From the NCBI GenBank assembly GCA_030269625.1, contig JAJDFZ010000008.1, positions 1-53,905 on the forward strand: 53,905 nucleotides of DNA, read 5' to 3'. A program made the translations under genes and the position numbers. Positions 17,610-26,571 of the stretch are shown piece by piece; position 1 is the stretch's first letter, and each line of letters opens with the position of its first letter. The DNA comes from Oxalobacter sp. OttesenSCG-928-P03. Lineage in GTDB: Bacteria > Pseudomonadota > Gammaproteobacteria > Burkholderiales > Burkholderiaceae_D. The notes under the pieces are model-generated. The model made no database searches. It worked only from the letters and a program-made list of their open reading frames with translations, and was not told the origin of the DNA.

Positions 17610-17895
17610 TCCCTGACCGTCCCTCCAGAGGCTATTCCCCCCTCGGGCTTTCCTTTTCTTTGGCTCGCCTTAGCCACTTGCATCCTGTCTTTGGGCAGAT
17701 ATTGAAACATCGGCACAGCTCACGACGACTACCTTCCTCTTTCGAAATACACTCAACAAATTGCCAGACGCAGGCCCATCCGGCCTTTCGTGTTCCAGGA
17801 GATCACAAGGCTTCCCCGGGGCTGATTTTCCCTGCCCAAATACCGCCCACGTCCCCGAACAGGCGTTACCCATCTCCAGCCTATACATCCATACA

Positions 17896-17935
17896 AAAGA
17901 AAAGCGGTAGCGTTATAAACGCTACCGCTTTTTTG
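17896..17935. terminator. Bidirectional terminator between regulator and oxlT
   Basis: 14-bp perfect stem AAAGCGGTAGCGTT / AACGCTACCGCTTT (17901-17931) with a three-base loop, flanked by A-rich and T6 sequence. The remaining part of 17610-17989 has a second, weaker hairpin (GTCAGGAG / CTCCTGAC, 17948-17976) just after the oxlT stop and no convincing gene. Confidence 0.93.
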
Positions 17936-17989
17936 CATCAGCTTGTTGTCAGGAGCAATTCAGCAAAACTCCTGACCTGAAAGCTTTAT

Positions 17990-19282
17990 TTATGCTGCAG
18001 CTGCACCTGCTTTAGCTGCTTCTGCTGCTTCAACCTCTGCGTTGTTAGCAAGGATGAAGCGGCGACGCCACGGCTTCAGTACGAAGAACGAGAGGCATGA
18101 GCAGGTGAATGCGATACATGCGGAAAGGATAAACACGCGATCCCAGTTACCGCCAGCCGAGAGGCCTGCAGCAAACGGAACCAGCAGTGAGGATGTACCT
18201 TTTGCTGTATACAGTGTACCTGCGTTACCCGCCGCGTTCGCCACACCGAAGGTGTCAGCACACATGGATGGGAACAGTGAGAAGATCTCGCCCCAGAATG
18301 CGAAGGTCAATGCTGCGAAGAGCATGAAGCCGAATGGTGTGCGGCCATAAGCCATCAGACCCAGCAGGGAGAAGCCTTCACCCATAAACACGAGGAACAT
18401 GACGTTTTCACGTCCGAAGCGGTCAGAGAGGTAGCCGCAAAGTGGACGGGTCGCACCGTTACAGATGTTGTCGATAGACATTGCCATCGTCAGCAGCGGC
18501 AGGGTGACACCCAGACAGGTTACCGGAATACGGGAAATACCATAGTCACGTGAAACCGGACCGAAAGAAGCGGTTGCCATAATACCACCGGAAGCAACAC
18601 CCACGAAGCAGAGGTAGATCAGCCAGAAAATCGGTTGACGCATGATTTGAGTCGGGGTGAACTCTTTCTTACTGGAAACAACACGCGGTACAGCCTTGGT
18701 GCCTGGTGGCAGCTTGGCGCGTGGCATGAAAACTGCGCAGCAGCAGATGATGATACCCTGGATGATACCGAATACCAGGAAGGTTTGCTCGTAACCGGAG
18801 CTGTTGATCATGGCAGCAACCGGGATAACGGTAATAGCAGCACCACCACCGAAACCGGCAGCCGTTGCACCCGCAGCCAGACCGCGCTTGTCCGGGAACC
18901 ATTTCAGCGCATTACCAACCGCAGTACCGTAAACAGCACCAGCGCCCATACCGGTAATGACAGATGCGATGTAGAGGACAGTCAGGGTGGAAGCATAGCA
19001 ATACATGATCCAGCCGATCGTCACCAAAATCGCGCCGCCAAAAATAACTGGCCTTGGACCGAATTTGTCAACCAACCAACCTTCTACCGGAACCAGCCAG
19101 GTTTCGAAGAAGATGAAGATGGTAAATGCCAGCTGAATTGCAGTACGAGCCCAATGATATTTATCTTGAATCGGTGCTACGAACAGCGTCCAGCCGTATT
19201 GACAGTTGGCCACGGTGGCCATACACACAATACCTAGAATTAGCTGCACCCACCGATTTGGGTACTTTTCTTGTGTAGCCAT
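17990..19282 (-). CDS. oxlT: Oxalate:formate antiporter (MFS)
   Basis: A 430-residue major facilitator protein with 12 predicted helices that exchanges oxalate(2-) for formate(1-) across the inner membrane and so builds a proton-motive force. Evidence for this role beyond the fold: Arg279 in NICNGATRPLCGYLSD aligns with the essential Arg272 of O. formigenes OxlT (NGGCRPFWGF), and Lys361 in YTAKGTSSLL aligns with the essential Lys355 (AAKATAS). Other shared segments are QYGWTL, VDKFGPR and WFPDKRGLA. The C-terminal tail is Ala/Glu-rich. Overall identity to classic OxlT appears modest. Strong AAAGGAG site. A likely FNR-type box lies at 19453-19466. Confidence 0.87.
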   Translation of the reverse strand: MATQEKYPNRWVQLILGIVCMATVANCQYGWTLFVAPIQDKYHWARTAIQLAFTIFIFFETWLVPVEGWLVDKFGPRPVIFGGAILVTIGWIMYCYASTLTVLYIASVITGMGAGAVYGTAVGNALKWFPDKRGLAAGATAAGFGGGAAITVIPVAAMINSSGYEQTFLVFGIIQGIIICCCAVFMPRAKLPPGTKAVPRVVSSKKEFTPTQIMRQPIFWLIYLCFVGVASGGIMATASFGPVSRDYGISRIPVTCLGVTLPLLTMAMSIDNICNGATRPLCGYLSDRFGRENVMFLVFMGEGFSLLGLMAYGRTPFGFMLFAALTFAFWGEIFSLFPSMCADTFGVANAAGNAGTLYTAKGTSSLLVPFAAGLSAGGNWDRVFILSACIAFTCSCLSFFVLKPWRRRFILANNAEVEAAEAAKAGAAAA

Positions 19283-19452
19283 AATTCTACTCTCCTTTAA
19301 AGTTACTAAACACGGTCACTACGGATGTTAATGCCTCCGCTTACTTCCGGACTATGCGCTCTTGCCAATAAAACTTAGCCGCAAACTGGTGAAACTTATA
19401 TCCAGCCCACGGAATAGCATTCTTATTGTGCGAGAACAATTTTATGCTGAAA

Positions 19453-19466
19453 ATGACCTTGGTCAA
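19453..19466. promoter_or_regulatory. FNR-like operator before oxlT
   Basis: ATGAC-CTTG-GTCAA (minus strand TTGAC-CAAG-GTCAT), one mismatch from the frc box, 170 bases before the oxlT ATG. The whole region 19283-19572 is otherwise non-coding and AT-rich. Confidence 0.6.
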
Positions 19467-19572
19467 GATTAGATTTTTTAATCACATTCTGATATAGCCA
19501 AAATGGATAAGAGATACTACCAAACTTCCTCTGATTTCAAGCATATTTTTTGAATTTTTTCTTGTTATTTGT

Positions 19573-19980
19573 TTATTTTTTCTGCTTTTTTTGCAACATC
19601 CGGTCCAGGCTGGCGGCCGCAGCAAGCATTCGCGTATGCGTACCGGATGCAATTTTTTCCATTTCATCACGGGCACTTAATTCAAAAACCAGCGTTCTTC
19701 CGCTGACAGAAACCAGCCTGGCGAAAGCCGTCACCTGCATGCCGACAGGCGTTGCGGCATCATGCGTGAGATCAAGATGCACCCCGACTGTCTGCTGGTT
19801 TTCCGCCAGTCCCGGCGCAATCGCTTTTTTCGCTGCCGCTTCCAAAAGCGCAACAAGCATGGGGGTCGCCAGAACATCCCTGTTACCGCTTCCCATATGG
19901 CGGGCCGTATGTTGTTCATTTACAACGACTGACACATGCCCCTCAAGCCCGGGGGACAGCATATTGCCCTTACCCTTCAT
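19573..19980 (-). CDS. Hotdog-fold acyl-CoA thioesterase, FlK type
   Basis: A 135-residue hotdog protein. Thr39, Glu47 and His73 reproduce the exact spacing (+8, +26) of the catalytic Thr42, Glu50 and His76 of the fluoroacetyl-CoA thioesterase FlK, in the segments LATPMLVALLE and VGVHLDLTHDAATPVG. Members of this family hydrolyse small, polar or electron-poor acyl-CoAs. Lying between oxlT and the glyoxylate operon, it could clear a trapped short acyl-CoA such as oxalyl- or formyl-CoA; that is inference. The ATG at 19980 was chosen for its GGAG site 8 bases upstream; an in-frame upstream start at 20193 would run through the pyk terminator. Confidence 0.8.
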   Translation of the reverse strand: MKGKGNMLSPGLEGHVSVVVNEQHTARHMGSGNRDVLATPMLVALLEAAAKKAIAPGLAENQQTVGVHLDLTHDAATPVGMQVTAFARLVSVSGRTLVFELSARDEMEKIASGTHTRMLAAAASLDRMLQKKQKK

Positions 19981-20035
19981 CAGAAGACTCCATTTATACA
20001 AAAGATAGGGAAAGTGTATGACAAAATGAAAAGAA

Positions 20036-20066
20036 AATAAAAACAGGGCCGAAGCCCTGTTTTTAT
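20036..20066. terminator. Terminator after pyk
   Basis: Stem AAAACAGGGC / GCCCTGTTTT with loop CGAA (20040-20063), T run on both strands. Ends the ttuD-pyk transcript. Confidence 0.92.
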
Positions 20067-20086
20067 TTTGCATGACGCCTGTCACT

Positions 20087-21517
20087 TTACTTTTTCGGCC
20101 GGGGAATTTCCGCGACACGCAAGAGATTGGTATTGCCCGGTTGACCAAAAGGCATACCGGCAGCAATGGCAATCTGGTCGCCCGGCAATCCAAAACCCTC
20201 GTTTAATGTGGTGTTACACGCCGCATTGACCATTTCATCCACGTCCACCACATCATGATCCATGACCGTTGAGTGAACCCCCCAGGCCAGCGCAAGGCGG
20301 CGCGCTGTGGCAAGATGCGGCGTAATACTGAGAATCGGCGCCATGGGGCGCTCCCGTGCGGCCTGCAGACTGGTACTGCCGGACTCGGTATACGTCACCG
20401 TTGCAACTGCGCGAATGATGTGCGTCACGGTCCTTAACGCCGCAAAAATCGCATCCCGGGGAGACGGCAGCAGCATTTCATATTGCGCATTAATCATTTT
20501 GGGATAAATCGGATCACGCTCCACTTCATTAATAATGCGGTTCATAATGGATACCGCTTCTACAGGATATGCTCCGCTGGCAGACTCTGCTGATAACATC
20601 ACCGCATCCGCACCATCGTAAATGGCACTCGCGACATCAGATGCCTCAGCCCGGGTCGGGGTCGGAGAAGAAATCATGGATTCCAGCATCTGGGTTGCAA
20701 CGACACTGGGTTTGCCGAAATTCCGGCACACGCGCAGGATACGCTTTTGCGCTCCCGGCACACGCTCCGGCGGCAATTCAACCCCCAGGTCTCCCCGTGC
20801 CACCATCACGGCATCCGATGCGTCAACGATCTCTTCGAGTTGATCAAGCGCAGAAGGCTTTTCCAGCTTGGTCATAATGCCGGCACGGCCAGCAACCAGT
20901 TCACGGGCATCAAGCACATCTTCCAGACGCTGGACAAAAGACAGCGCAACCCAGTCCACACCGAGAGAAAGCGCAAATTCGAGATCCGCACGATCCTTCT
21001 CCGTCAGAACCGGTATCGGCAAAACCACATCCGGAACATTGACGCCTTTTTTATCGGAAAGGGGGCCGCCTGTAACAACCTGTGTCCGGATGGTATCCGC
21101 ATCACTGTCAATCACCTTAAGGCGCAGCTTGCCGTCATCAAGCGAAATGGCATGCCCTTCCGTCATGACGTTGAAAAGCTCCGGATGCGGCAGAGAAACC
21201 CGGTGTTCATCGCCATCCCTGGGATCGCGATCCAGGATAAACTCGGCTCCCGCAACCAGCTCAACCTTGCCTGCGGCAAATTTACCGATACGCAATTTGG
21301 GCCCCTGCATATCCGCCATGATGGCAATAGGACGCCCCACCATCCTTTCCACCTCACGGACAATTTCATGCCGGCGCCGATGGTCATCATGTGTGCCATG
21401 ACTGAAGTTGAAACGAAACACATCCACACCAGCCTCAAACAGCGCCAGTATCATTGCCCTGTCGGAGCTGGCCGGACCAAGTGTCGCTACAATTTTTGCT
21501 TTGCGCTGGCGTCTCAT
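20087..21517 (-). CDS. pyk: Pyruvate kinase
   Basis: A 476-residue pyruvate kinase converting PEP to pyruvate with ATP formation. Seen: RRQRKAKIVATLGPAS, FRFNFSHG, ADMQGPKLRIG, the active-site MVARGDLGVELP and VATQMLESM, then the EASDVASAIYDGADAVMLSAE signature. Full length. It is the last gene of the glyoxylate-assimilation run; 21 bases separate it from ttuD. Placing pyk here lets 2-phosphoglycerate from TtuD flow on through enolase to pyruvate. Confidence 0.96.
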   Translation of the reverse strand: MRRQRKAKIVATLGPASSDRAMILALFEAGVDVFRFNFSHGTHDDHRRRHEIVREVERMVGRPIAIMADMQGPKLRIGKFAAGKVELVAGAEFILDRDPRDGDEHRVSLPHPELFNVMTEGHAISLDDGKLRLKVIDSDADTIRTQVVTGGPLSDKKGVNVPDVVLPIPVLTEKDRADLEFALSLGVDWVALSFVQRLEDVLDARELVAGRAGIMTKLEKPSALDQLEEIVDASDAVMVARGDLGVELPPERVPGAQKRILRVCRNFGKPSVVATQMLESMISSPTPTRAEASDVASAIYDGADAVMLSAESASGAYPVEAVSIMNRIINEVERDPIYPKMINAQYEMLLPSPRDAIFAALRTVTHIIRAVATVTYTESGSTSLQAARERPMAPILSITPHLATARRLALAWGVHSTVMDHDVVDVDEMVNAACNTTLNEGFGLPGDQIAIAAGMPFGQPGNTNLLRVAEIPRPKK

Positions 21518-21538
21518 GATGCCTCCGGTCGGTAAGGT

Positions 21539-22810
21539 TTACATAATCAAAATGGCACGAAAGTCATTAACATTCGTGCGGGAAGGACGAGTCACCAGCA
21601 AATCATTCAAAGCACTGAAAAAACCGTACCCGTCATTATTTTCAAGCCGCATCCGTGCATTGATACCTGCCTTTGCCGCACGGGAAAGAGAATCCGGCAT
21701 ATACAGCGCTCCGGCATTGTCTTCCGAACCATCAATACCATCTGTATCACAGGCAATGGCATAAATACCGGGCAAGGCATCCACTGCGATGGCAAAACTC
21801 AGCAAAAACTCCGTATTTCTGCCGCCCCGGCCATTGCCATGTACTGTCACTGCCGTTTCCCCGCCTGAAATAATCAGGCATGGTTTAGGAAAAGGCTGGT
21901 CATATACTGCCACCTGCCTCGCCATCGCCGCATGCATCAATGCAATATCACGCGCCTCACCTTCAATACGGTCAGACAGAATATATGGCGCGATGCCTGT
22001 GGTGCCCGCCATTTTTGCAGCGGCTTCCAGTGCATCCTGCGCCCGGGCAATCACATGGCTTTCATTGCGGGAAAAACGCGCATCTCCCGGCTTGGGTGTT
22101 TCCCACTCGTCGTTTTCAAGATATTCACGAATATTTTCAGGCACGTCAATCCGGTATTTATCGAGAATCGCCAGCGCCTCTTTACAGGTTGTCGGATCAG
22201 GCAGCGTCGGGCCGCTTGCAATCATGCCCGGATCGTCTCCGGGGATATCGGAAATCATCAGCGTAACGACACGCGCAGGCGCACACGCCAGCGCCAGGCG
22301 CCCCCCCTTAATCTGCGACAAGTGCTTTCTGACACAGTTTATTTCAGAAATACCGGCCCCGCTTCTGAGAAGAGAGCGGTTCACGCTCTGCTTTTGCTCC
22401 AGCGTGACACCTTTGGCCGGAAGGACGAGCAATGCAGAGCCACCCCCTGAAATCAGGCATAACACCAGGTCTTTTTCCGTCAGGTCCGAGACCATTTCCA
22501 TGATACGCATAGCCGCCATACGCCCTGCTTCATCCGGCACAGGATGCGCGGCTTCCACGACTTCGATGTACTTTGTGTCAACGCCGTGCCCATAACGGGT
22601 AACCACCAGTCCGGAAATGTCACCTTTGTAGTTGTCCTCGACCGCCTTTGCCATTGCCGCAGCGCCTTTTCCTGCACCAATGACCAGTGTCCGCCCGCCG
22701 GCAGGCGGCTCCGGAAGATACGGCGGCAGGCATTTATCCGCACTGACTGCGGCAATAGCGGTTAAATACAAATCAATGAGAAACTGTCGTGGATTATTGA
22801 GGGACGCCAT
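21539..22810 (-). CDS. ttuD: Glycerate 2-kinase (MOFRL family)
   Basis: A 423-residue class II glycerate kinase, converting D-glycerate to 2-phosphoglycerate. Family marks: LVIGAGKGAAAMAKAVE near residue 45, LCLISGGGSALL, MISDIPGDDPGMIASGPT, CLISGGETAVTVHGNGRGGRNTEFLL and AGALYMPDS, with the MOFRL C-terminal domain. It is on the same strand as gcl-hyi-glxR but a terminator at 22903-22942 lies between, so it can be transcribed apart from them. Confidence 0.93.
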   Translation of the reverse strand: MASLNNPRQFLIDLYLTAIAAVSADKCLPPYLPEPPAGGRTLVIGAGKGAAAMAKAVEDNYKGDISGLVVTRYGHGVDTKYIEVVEAAHPVPDEAGRMAAMRIMEMVSDLTEKDLVLCLISGGGSALLVLPAKGVTLEQKQSVNRSLLRSGAGISEINCVRKHLSQIKGGRLALACAPARVVTLMISDIPGDDPGMIASGPTLPDPTTCKEALAILDKYRIDVPENIREYLENDEWETPKPGDARFSRNESHVIARAQDALEAAAKMAGTTGIAPYILSDRIEGEARDIALMHAAMARQVAVYDQPFPKPCLIISGGETAVTVHGNGRGGRNTEFLLSFAIAVDALPGIYAIACDTDGIDGSEDNAGALYMPDSLSRAAKAGINARMRLENNDGYGFFSALNDLLVTRPSRTNVNDFRAILIM

Positions 22811-22902
22811 ACGCTATACCTGCAAACGGTAAAACCATCAAACAACCTTTATCAGCCGCACTGCCTCATGTTACTCATCATACCGCATCTGCCCTGATGC
22901 GC

Positions 22903-22942
22903 TCAAAAAAATGCAGGAGAGGACGTTGTCACCCGCTCCTGC
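22903..22942 (-). terminator. Terminator between glxR and ttuD
   Basis: On the minus strand GCAGGAG (22942-22936) and CTCCTGC (22919-22913) form a stem with a 16-base loop, followed by ATTTTTTTG. It splits the glyoxylate run into gcl-hyi-glxR and ttuD-pyk. Confidence 0.7.
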
Positions 22943-22964
22943 CCGGATACCTGAAAAAACGGGA

Positions 22965-23852
22965 TCAGGCTTTGGCTATTTCGTGGCCGGACATGATCTC
23001 AATGGCACGGCACAACGCGGAATGATCCATACCACTCAGGCCATTGCCGGCACAGGCATTCATCAGCTCCTGCGCTGTAGCGGTATTCGGGAGAGAAATC
23101 CCCATAGAGCGGGCACCCTGCAGCGCCAGATTCAGGTCTTTCTGGTGCAGTTCGATACGAAAACCCGGATTGAACGTCCGCTTGATCATACGTTCGCCAT
23201 GCACTTCAAGAATACGGGAAGAAGCAAACCCTCCCATCAGGGCCTGACGCACCCGGGCCGGATCGGCGCCCGCCCTGGATGCAAACAGCATGGCTTCAGC
23301 AACCGCCTGAATATTCAGTGCGACGATAATCTGGTTGGCCACCTTGGTTGTCTGGCCATCACCATTGCCGCCGACCAGCGTGATATTCTGCCCCATCAAT
23401 TCAAAGAGCGGCCGGACCTTGTTGAAAACCACTTCTGATCCGCCGACCATGATGGTCAGTGAACCGGCCCTGGCGCCAACCTCTCCCCCGGAAACCGGTG
23501 CATCCAGGTATTCGGCGCCAAGCGCATTGATTTTCTGCGCAAACGCTTTTGTGGCAATCGGTGAAATCGAGCTCATATCCACAACAATCTTGCCCGCCGA
23601 AATCCCTTTTGCCACCCCGTTTTCACCAAACAGCACATCCTCAACATGCGGGGTATCCGGAACCATGATCATGATAATATCTGCTGAGCGGGCAACGTCT
23701 GCCGCATTGGCGCAGGCTTTTGCACCCGCATCCGTCAGCTCGGCCGGCGGGGCCTTTCTGTCATTAACAAACAGCTCATGCCCACCCTTCAGCAAATTGG
23801 CCGCCATGGGGCGCCCCATGATTCCCAGGCCGATAAAACCTACCTTTGCCAT
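22965..23852 (-). CDS. glxR: 2-hydroxy-3-oxopropionate (tartronate semialdehyde) reductase
   Basis: A 295-residue beta-hydroxyacid dehydrogenase that reduces tartronate semialdehyde to D-glycerate. Seen: Rossmann start FIGLGIMGRPMAANLLKGGHEL, substrate-binding DAPVSGGEVGARAGSLTIMVGG, and the catalytic lysine in GDGQTTKVANQIIVALN. Length is standard. It is the third gene after gcl and hyi, the normal order, and takes the product of the two. Confidence 0.95.
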   Translation of the reverse strand: MAKVGFIGLGIMGRPMAANLLKGGHELFVNDRKAPPAELTDAGAKACANAADVARSADIIMIMVPDTPHVEDVLFGENGVAKGISAGKIVVDMSSISPIATKAFAQKINALGAEYLDAPVSGGEVGARAGSLTIMVGGSEVVFNKVRPLFELMGQNITLVGGNGDGQTTKVANQIIVALNIQAVAEAMLFASRAGADPARVRQALMGGFASSRILEVHGERMIKRTFNPGFRIELHQKDLNLALQGARSMGISLPNTATAQELMNACAGNGLSGMDHSALCRAIEIMSGHEIAKA

Positions 23853-23888
23853 ACTGGCCTCCTGTTATCTTCCTCTATCTCAACAAAC

Positions 23889-24668
23889 TTATTCCCTGTG
23901 CGCCTCGATCCAGCCAAGGCCTTCCAGCGTTGTGGTTTTCGGGCGGTATTCACAACCGATCCAGCCATCGTATCCCAACTCATCGATAAGGCTGAAAAGG
24001 AAGCGGTAATTGATTTCACCCGTGCCCGGCTCGTGACGCCCCGGATTGTCTGCCAGTTGCATATGCTTGATCATGGCAATATTGGACCGGATTGTATTGG
24101 CGAGCTCTCCCTCCATGCGCTGCATGTGGTAAATGTCATGCTGCAGAAAAACGTTGTCTGAACCGCTGTCCCTGATCAAGTCGAGGGCTTTTTGCGTACG
24201 GTACAGATAGACGCCCGGTACATCCAGATTGTTCACCGGCTCAACCAGCAACCGCACCCCGGCATCTTTCAGCGCATTTCCCGCAAATTTCAGGTTATCG
24301 ACAAACGTCTTGTAGATCTGATCTTCCGATACCCCCTCGGGAGTCAGCCCTCCCAGACAGTTAAGCTGTTTGACACCCAGCTTTTTTGCCGCGTCAATCG
24401 CTTTTCCAACCCCATCCTGAAATTCACCAACACGGCTCGGATTCACAGCCAGCCCCCTGTCTCCACCTTCCCAATCGCCCGCCGGAAGATTGAAAAGAAC
24501 CATTTCCAGATTATTGGATTGCAGCTTTTCGGCAATCCGGTCCAGATCAAACGCATAAGGAAACAAAAACTCGACCCCTCTGAACCCGGCCCTGGCGGCC
24601 ATATCAAAACGCTCCATGAAAGGAACCTCTGTAAACAGCATGGTCAGGTTGGCGCAAAACTTGGGCAT
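23889..24668 (-). CDS. hyi: Hydroxypyruvate isomerase
   Basis: A 259-residue TIM-barrel isomerase interconverting hydroxypyruvate and tartronate semialdehyde. Seen: FCANLTMLFTEVPF, GVEFLFPYAFD, LFNLPAGDWEGGDRGLA, the metal/acid Glu in LLVEPVN, QHDIYHMQRMEGEL, and the C-terminal GWIGCEYRPKTTT, all close to E. coli Hyi. It lies 23 bases after gcl and 36 before glxR, and is surely co-transcribed. Confidence 0.95.
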   Translation of the reverse strand: MPKFCANLTMLFTEVPFMERFDMAARAGFRGVEFLFPYAFDLDRIAEKLQSNNLEMVLFNLPAGDWEGGDRGLAVNPSRVGEFQDGVGKAIDAAKKLGVKQLNCLGGLTPEGVSEDQIYKTFVDNLKFAGNALKDAGVRLLVEPVNNLDVPGVYLYRTQKALDLIRDSGSDNVFLQHDIYHMQRMEGELANTIRSNIAMIKHMQLADNPGRHEPGTGEINYRFLFSLIDELGYDGWIGCEYRPKTTTLEGLGWIEAHRE

Positions 24669-24691
24669 GATTTCTTCTCCTTTTCTCTTTG

Positions 24692-26440
24692 TTATTCGCT
24701 GATGTCCAGCGCACCGCCAAATTCGTTGATCTTGTCGATATCGCTGCCCATCGGGATATTGGTCGCCCTTTCCAGGATAATCTCAACAACCACCGGCACA
24801 CTGAACGCCTTCATCCACTCCCGGGCTTTTTCGAAAGCCGGACGGATATCCTCCGGGCGGAATACACGAATCGCCTTGCAGCCGAGACCTTCAACCACCT
24901 TGACGAAATCAATGCCATAGCCGTTGATTTCCGGTGCATTAATATTTTCAAATGAAAGCTGGACACAATAATCCAGGTCGCCAAAGCCCAGTTGTCCCTG
25001 ACGGATCAGGCCAAGGTAGGCATTATTCACCACGACATGCATATAGGGCAACTTGAACTGCGCCCCGACAGCCAGTTCTTCAATCATGAACTGAAAATCA
25101 AAATCCCCCGAAACCGCCACAATCTCGCCAGCAGAGTCTGCTGCCCTGACGCCCAGCGCGGCAGAAATAGTCCAGCCAAGCGGGCCTGCCTGCCCGCAAT
25201 TGATCCAGTGACGCGGATGATAGACGTGCAGATGCTGCGCTGCCCCGATCTGGGACAGCCCGATTGACGTCACGTAACGCACATCCTTTCCAAAGAAACG
25301 ATTCATCTCCTGGTAAACACGCTCTGGCCTGATGGGCACATTGTCATAATCCGTCCTGCGCAGCATGGTGCGTTTACGATTCAGGCACTCAGCCACCCAG
25401 GCAGAACGATCCTTGAGCCTGCCAGCCTGTTTCCATTCTTTGGCGACCTCAATAAACATTTCCAGCGCCGTCCCTGCATCAGAAACAATACCGTAGTCCG
25501 GGCCGAAAACACGGCCGATCTGGGTTGGTTCTATATCAACATGAACGAAGCGGCGCCCTCTCGTGTATACCTCCAGCGTGCCGGTATGACGATTAGCCCA
25601 GCGATTGCCGATACCCAGCACGAAATCTGACGCCAGCATATTGGCATTGCCGTAACGGCTTGCCGCCTGCAACCCGACCTGCCCTGCCATCAGGTCGTGA
25701 TCATCCGGAATCGCCCCCCACCCCATCAGGGTCGGAACAACCGGCACTCCCAGTATTTCGGCAAACGCCGTCAGAAGAGCGGATGCCTCGGCAAGAATCA
25801 CGCCGCCACCGGAGATAATCAGCGGTTTTTCGGCATCATTCAGCATGCCCAGTGCTTTTTCAATCTGAATACGGGTCGCCCTGGGTTTATATACCTCCAG
25901 CGGCGCATAGGTCTCCGGATCAAATTCGATTTCAGCCATCTGCACATCCAGCGGCAAATCAATCAGTACCGGCCCCTGGCGGCCCGAGCGCATCAGATGA
26001 AACGCCTGCTGAAAAACACGGGGAACCTGCGCAGGCTCCCGTACTGTAACCGCCCACTTGGTAACCGGCGCCGCAATTTTTTCGATATCAACCGCCTGGA
26101 AATCTTCCTTGAAAAGCCGGGCCCGTGGCGCCTGTCCGGTAACAACCAGAATCGGGGTGGAATCGGCATGCGCAGAATAAAGGCCGGTAATCATATCGGT
26201 TGCGGCCGGACCGGATGTGCAGAGCCCCACGCCGATATTGCCCGCTGCTGCACGCGTATACCCTTCTGCCATATGGGAAATCCCTTCGCCATGACGGGCC
26301 AGGACATGCTTCATGCTGTTCCGCTTTTTCAGTGCAGCGTAAAGCGCGTTGATGCCTGCGCCGGGAATACCGAAAAGCCGGGTAACCCCCTCCTTCTCCA
26401 AAACATGTACAGCCGCTTCGGCCGCCGTCATCTTTGCCAT
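24692..26440 (-). CDS. gcl: Glyoxylate carboligase
   Basis: A 582-residue thiamine diphosphate enzyme that joins two glyoxylates to tartronate semialdehyde with loss of CO2. It is close to E. coli Gcl throughout ([65 protein letters not shown] with the ThDP/metal motif, [10 protein letters not shown]). Most ThDP enzymes have a catalytic Glu at position 51; E. coli Gcl has Val51; here the codon is GGC, Gly51, in LARHGEG. The ATG at 26440 is chosen because GGAGG lies six bases upstream. First gene of the operon, divergent from a LysR regulator. Confidence 0.96.
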   Translation of the reverse strand: MAKMTAAEAAVHVLEKEGVTRLFGIPGAGINALYAALKKRNSMKHVLARHGEGISHMAEGYTRAAAGNIGVGLCTSGPAATDMITGLYSAHADSTPILVVTGQAPRARLFKEDFQAVDIEKIAAPVTKWAVTVREPAQVPRVFQQAFHLMRSGRQGPVLIDLPLDVQMAEIEFDPETYAPLEVYKPRATRIQIEKALGMLNDAEKPLIISGGGVILAEASALLTAFAEILGVPVVPTLMGWGAIPDDHDLMAGQVGLQAASRYGNANMLASDFVLGIGNRWANRHTGTLEVYTRGRRFVHVDIEPTQIGRVFGPDYGIVSDAGTALEMFIEVAKEWKQAGRLKDRSAWVAECLNRKRTMLRRTDYDNVPIRPERVYQEMNRFFGKDVRYVTSIGLSQIGAAQHLHVYHPRHWINCGQAGPLGWTISAALGVRAADSAGEIVAVSGDFDFQFMIEELAVGAQFKLPYMHVVVNNAYLGLIRQGQLGFGDLDYCVQLSFENINAPEINGYGIDFVKVVEGLGCKAIRVFRPEDIRPAFEKAREWMKAFSVPVVVEIILERATNIPMGSDIDKINEFGGALDISE

Positions 26441-26535
26441 GACACACCTCCGATTGAAACCCATTACTGATTTTGCATTTTTATTACATAATGGATTATA
26501 TAGATGGCATTTTTGTTTGATAAGATAATAAAAAA

Positions 26536-26548
26536 TCGCTTTATTCGA
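26536..26548. promoter_or_regulatory. Candidate LysR box between gcl and its regulator
   Basis: T-N11-A motif with dyad ends, ATCG-N7-CGAT (26535-26549), 24 bases before the LysR-type gene and 95 before gcl. The rest of the 131-base gap is AT-rich. Confidence 0.45.
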
Positions 26549-26571
26549 TATAAAAAGTATGGAATATCGAC

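Noticed and set aside
17660-17980. Open frame of 106 codons on the plus strand after the regulator
   Set aside because: It runs through the 14-bp terminator stem, has no ribosome-binding site and no protein-like composition.
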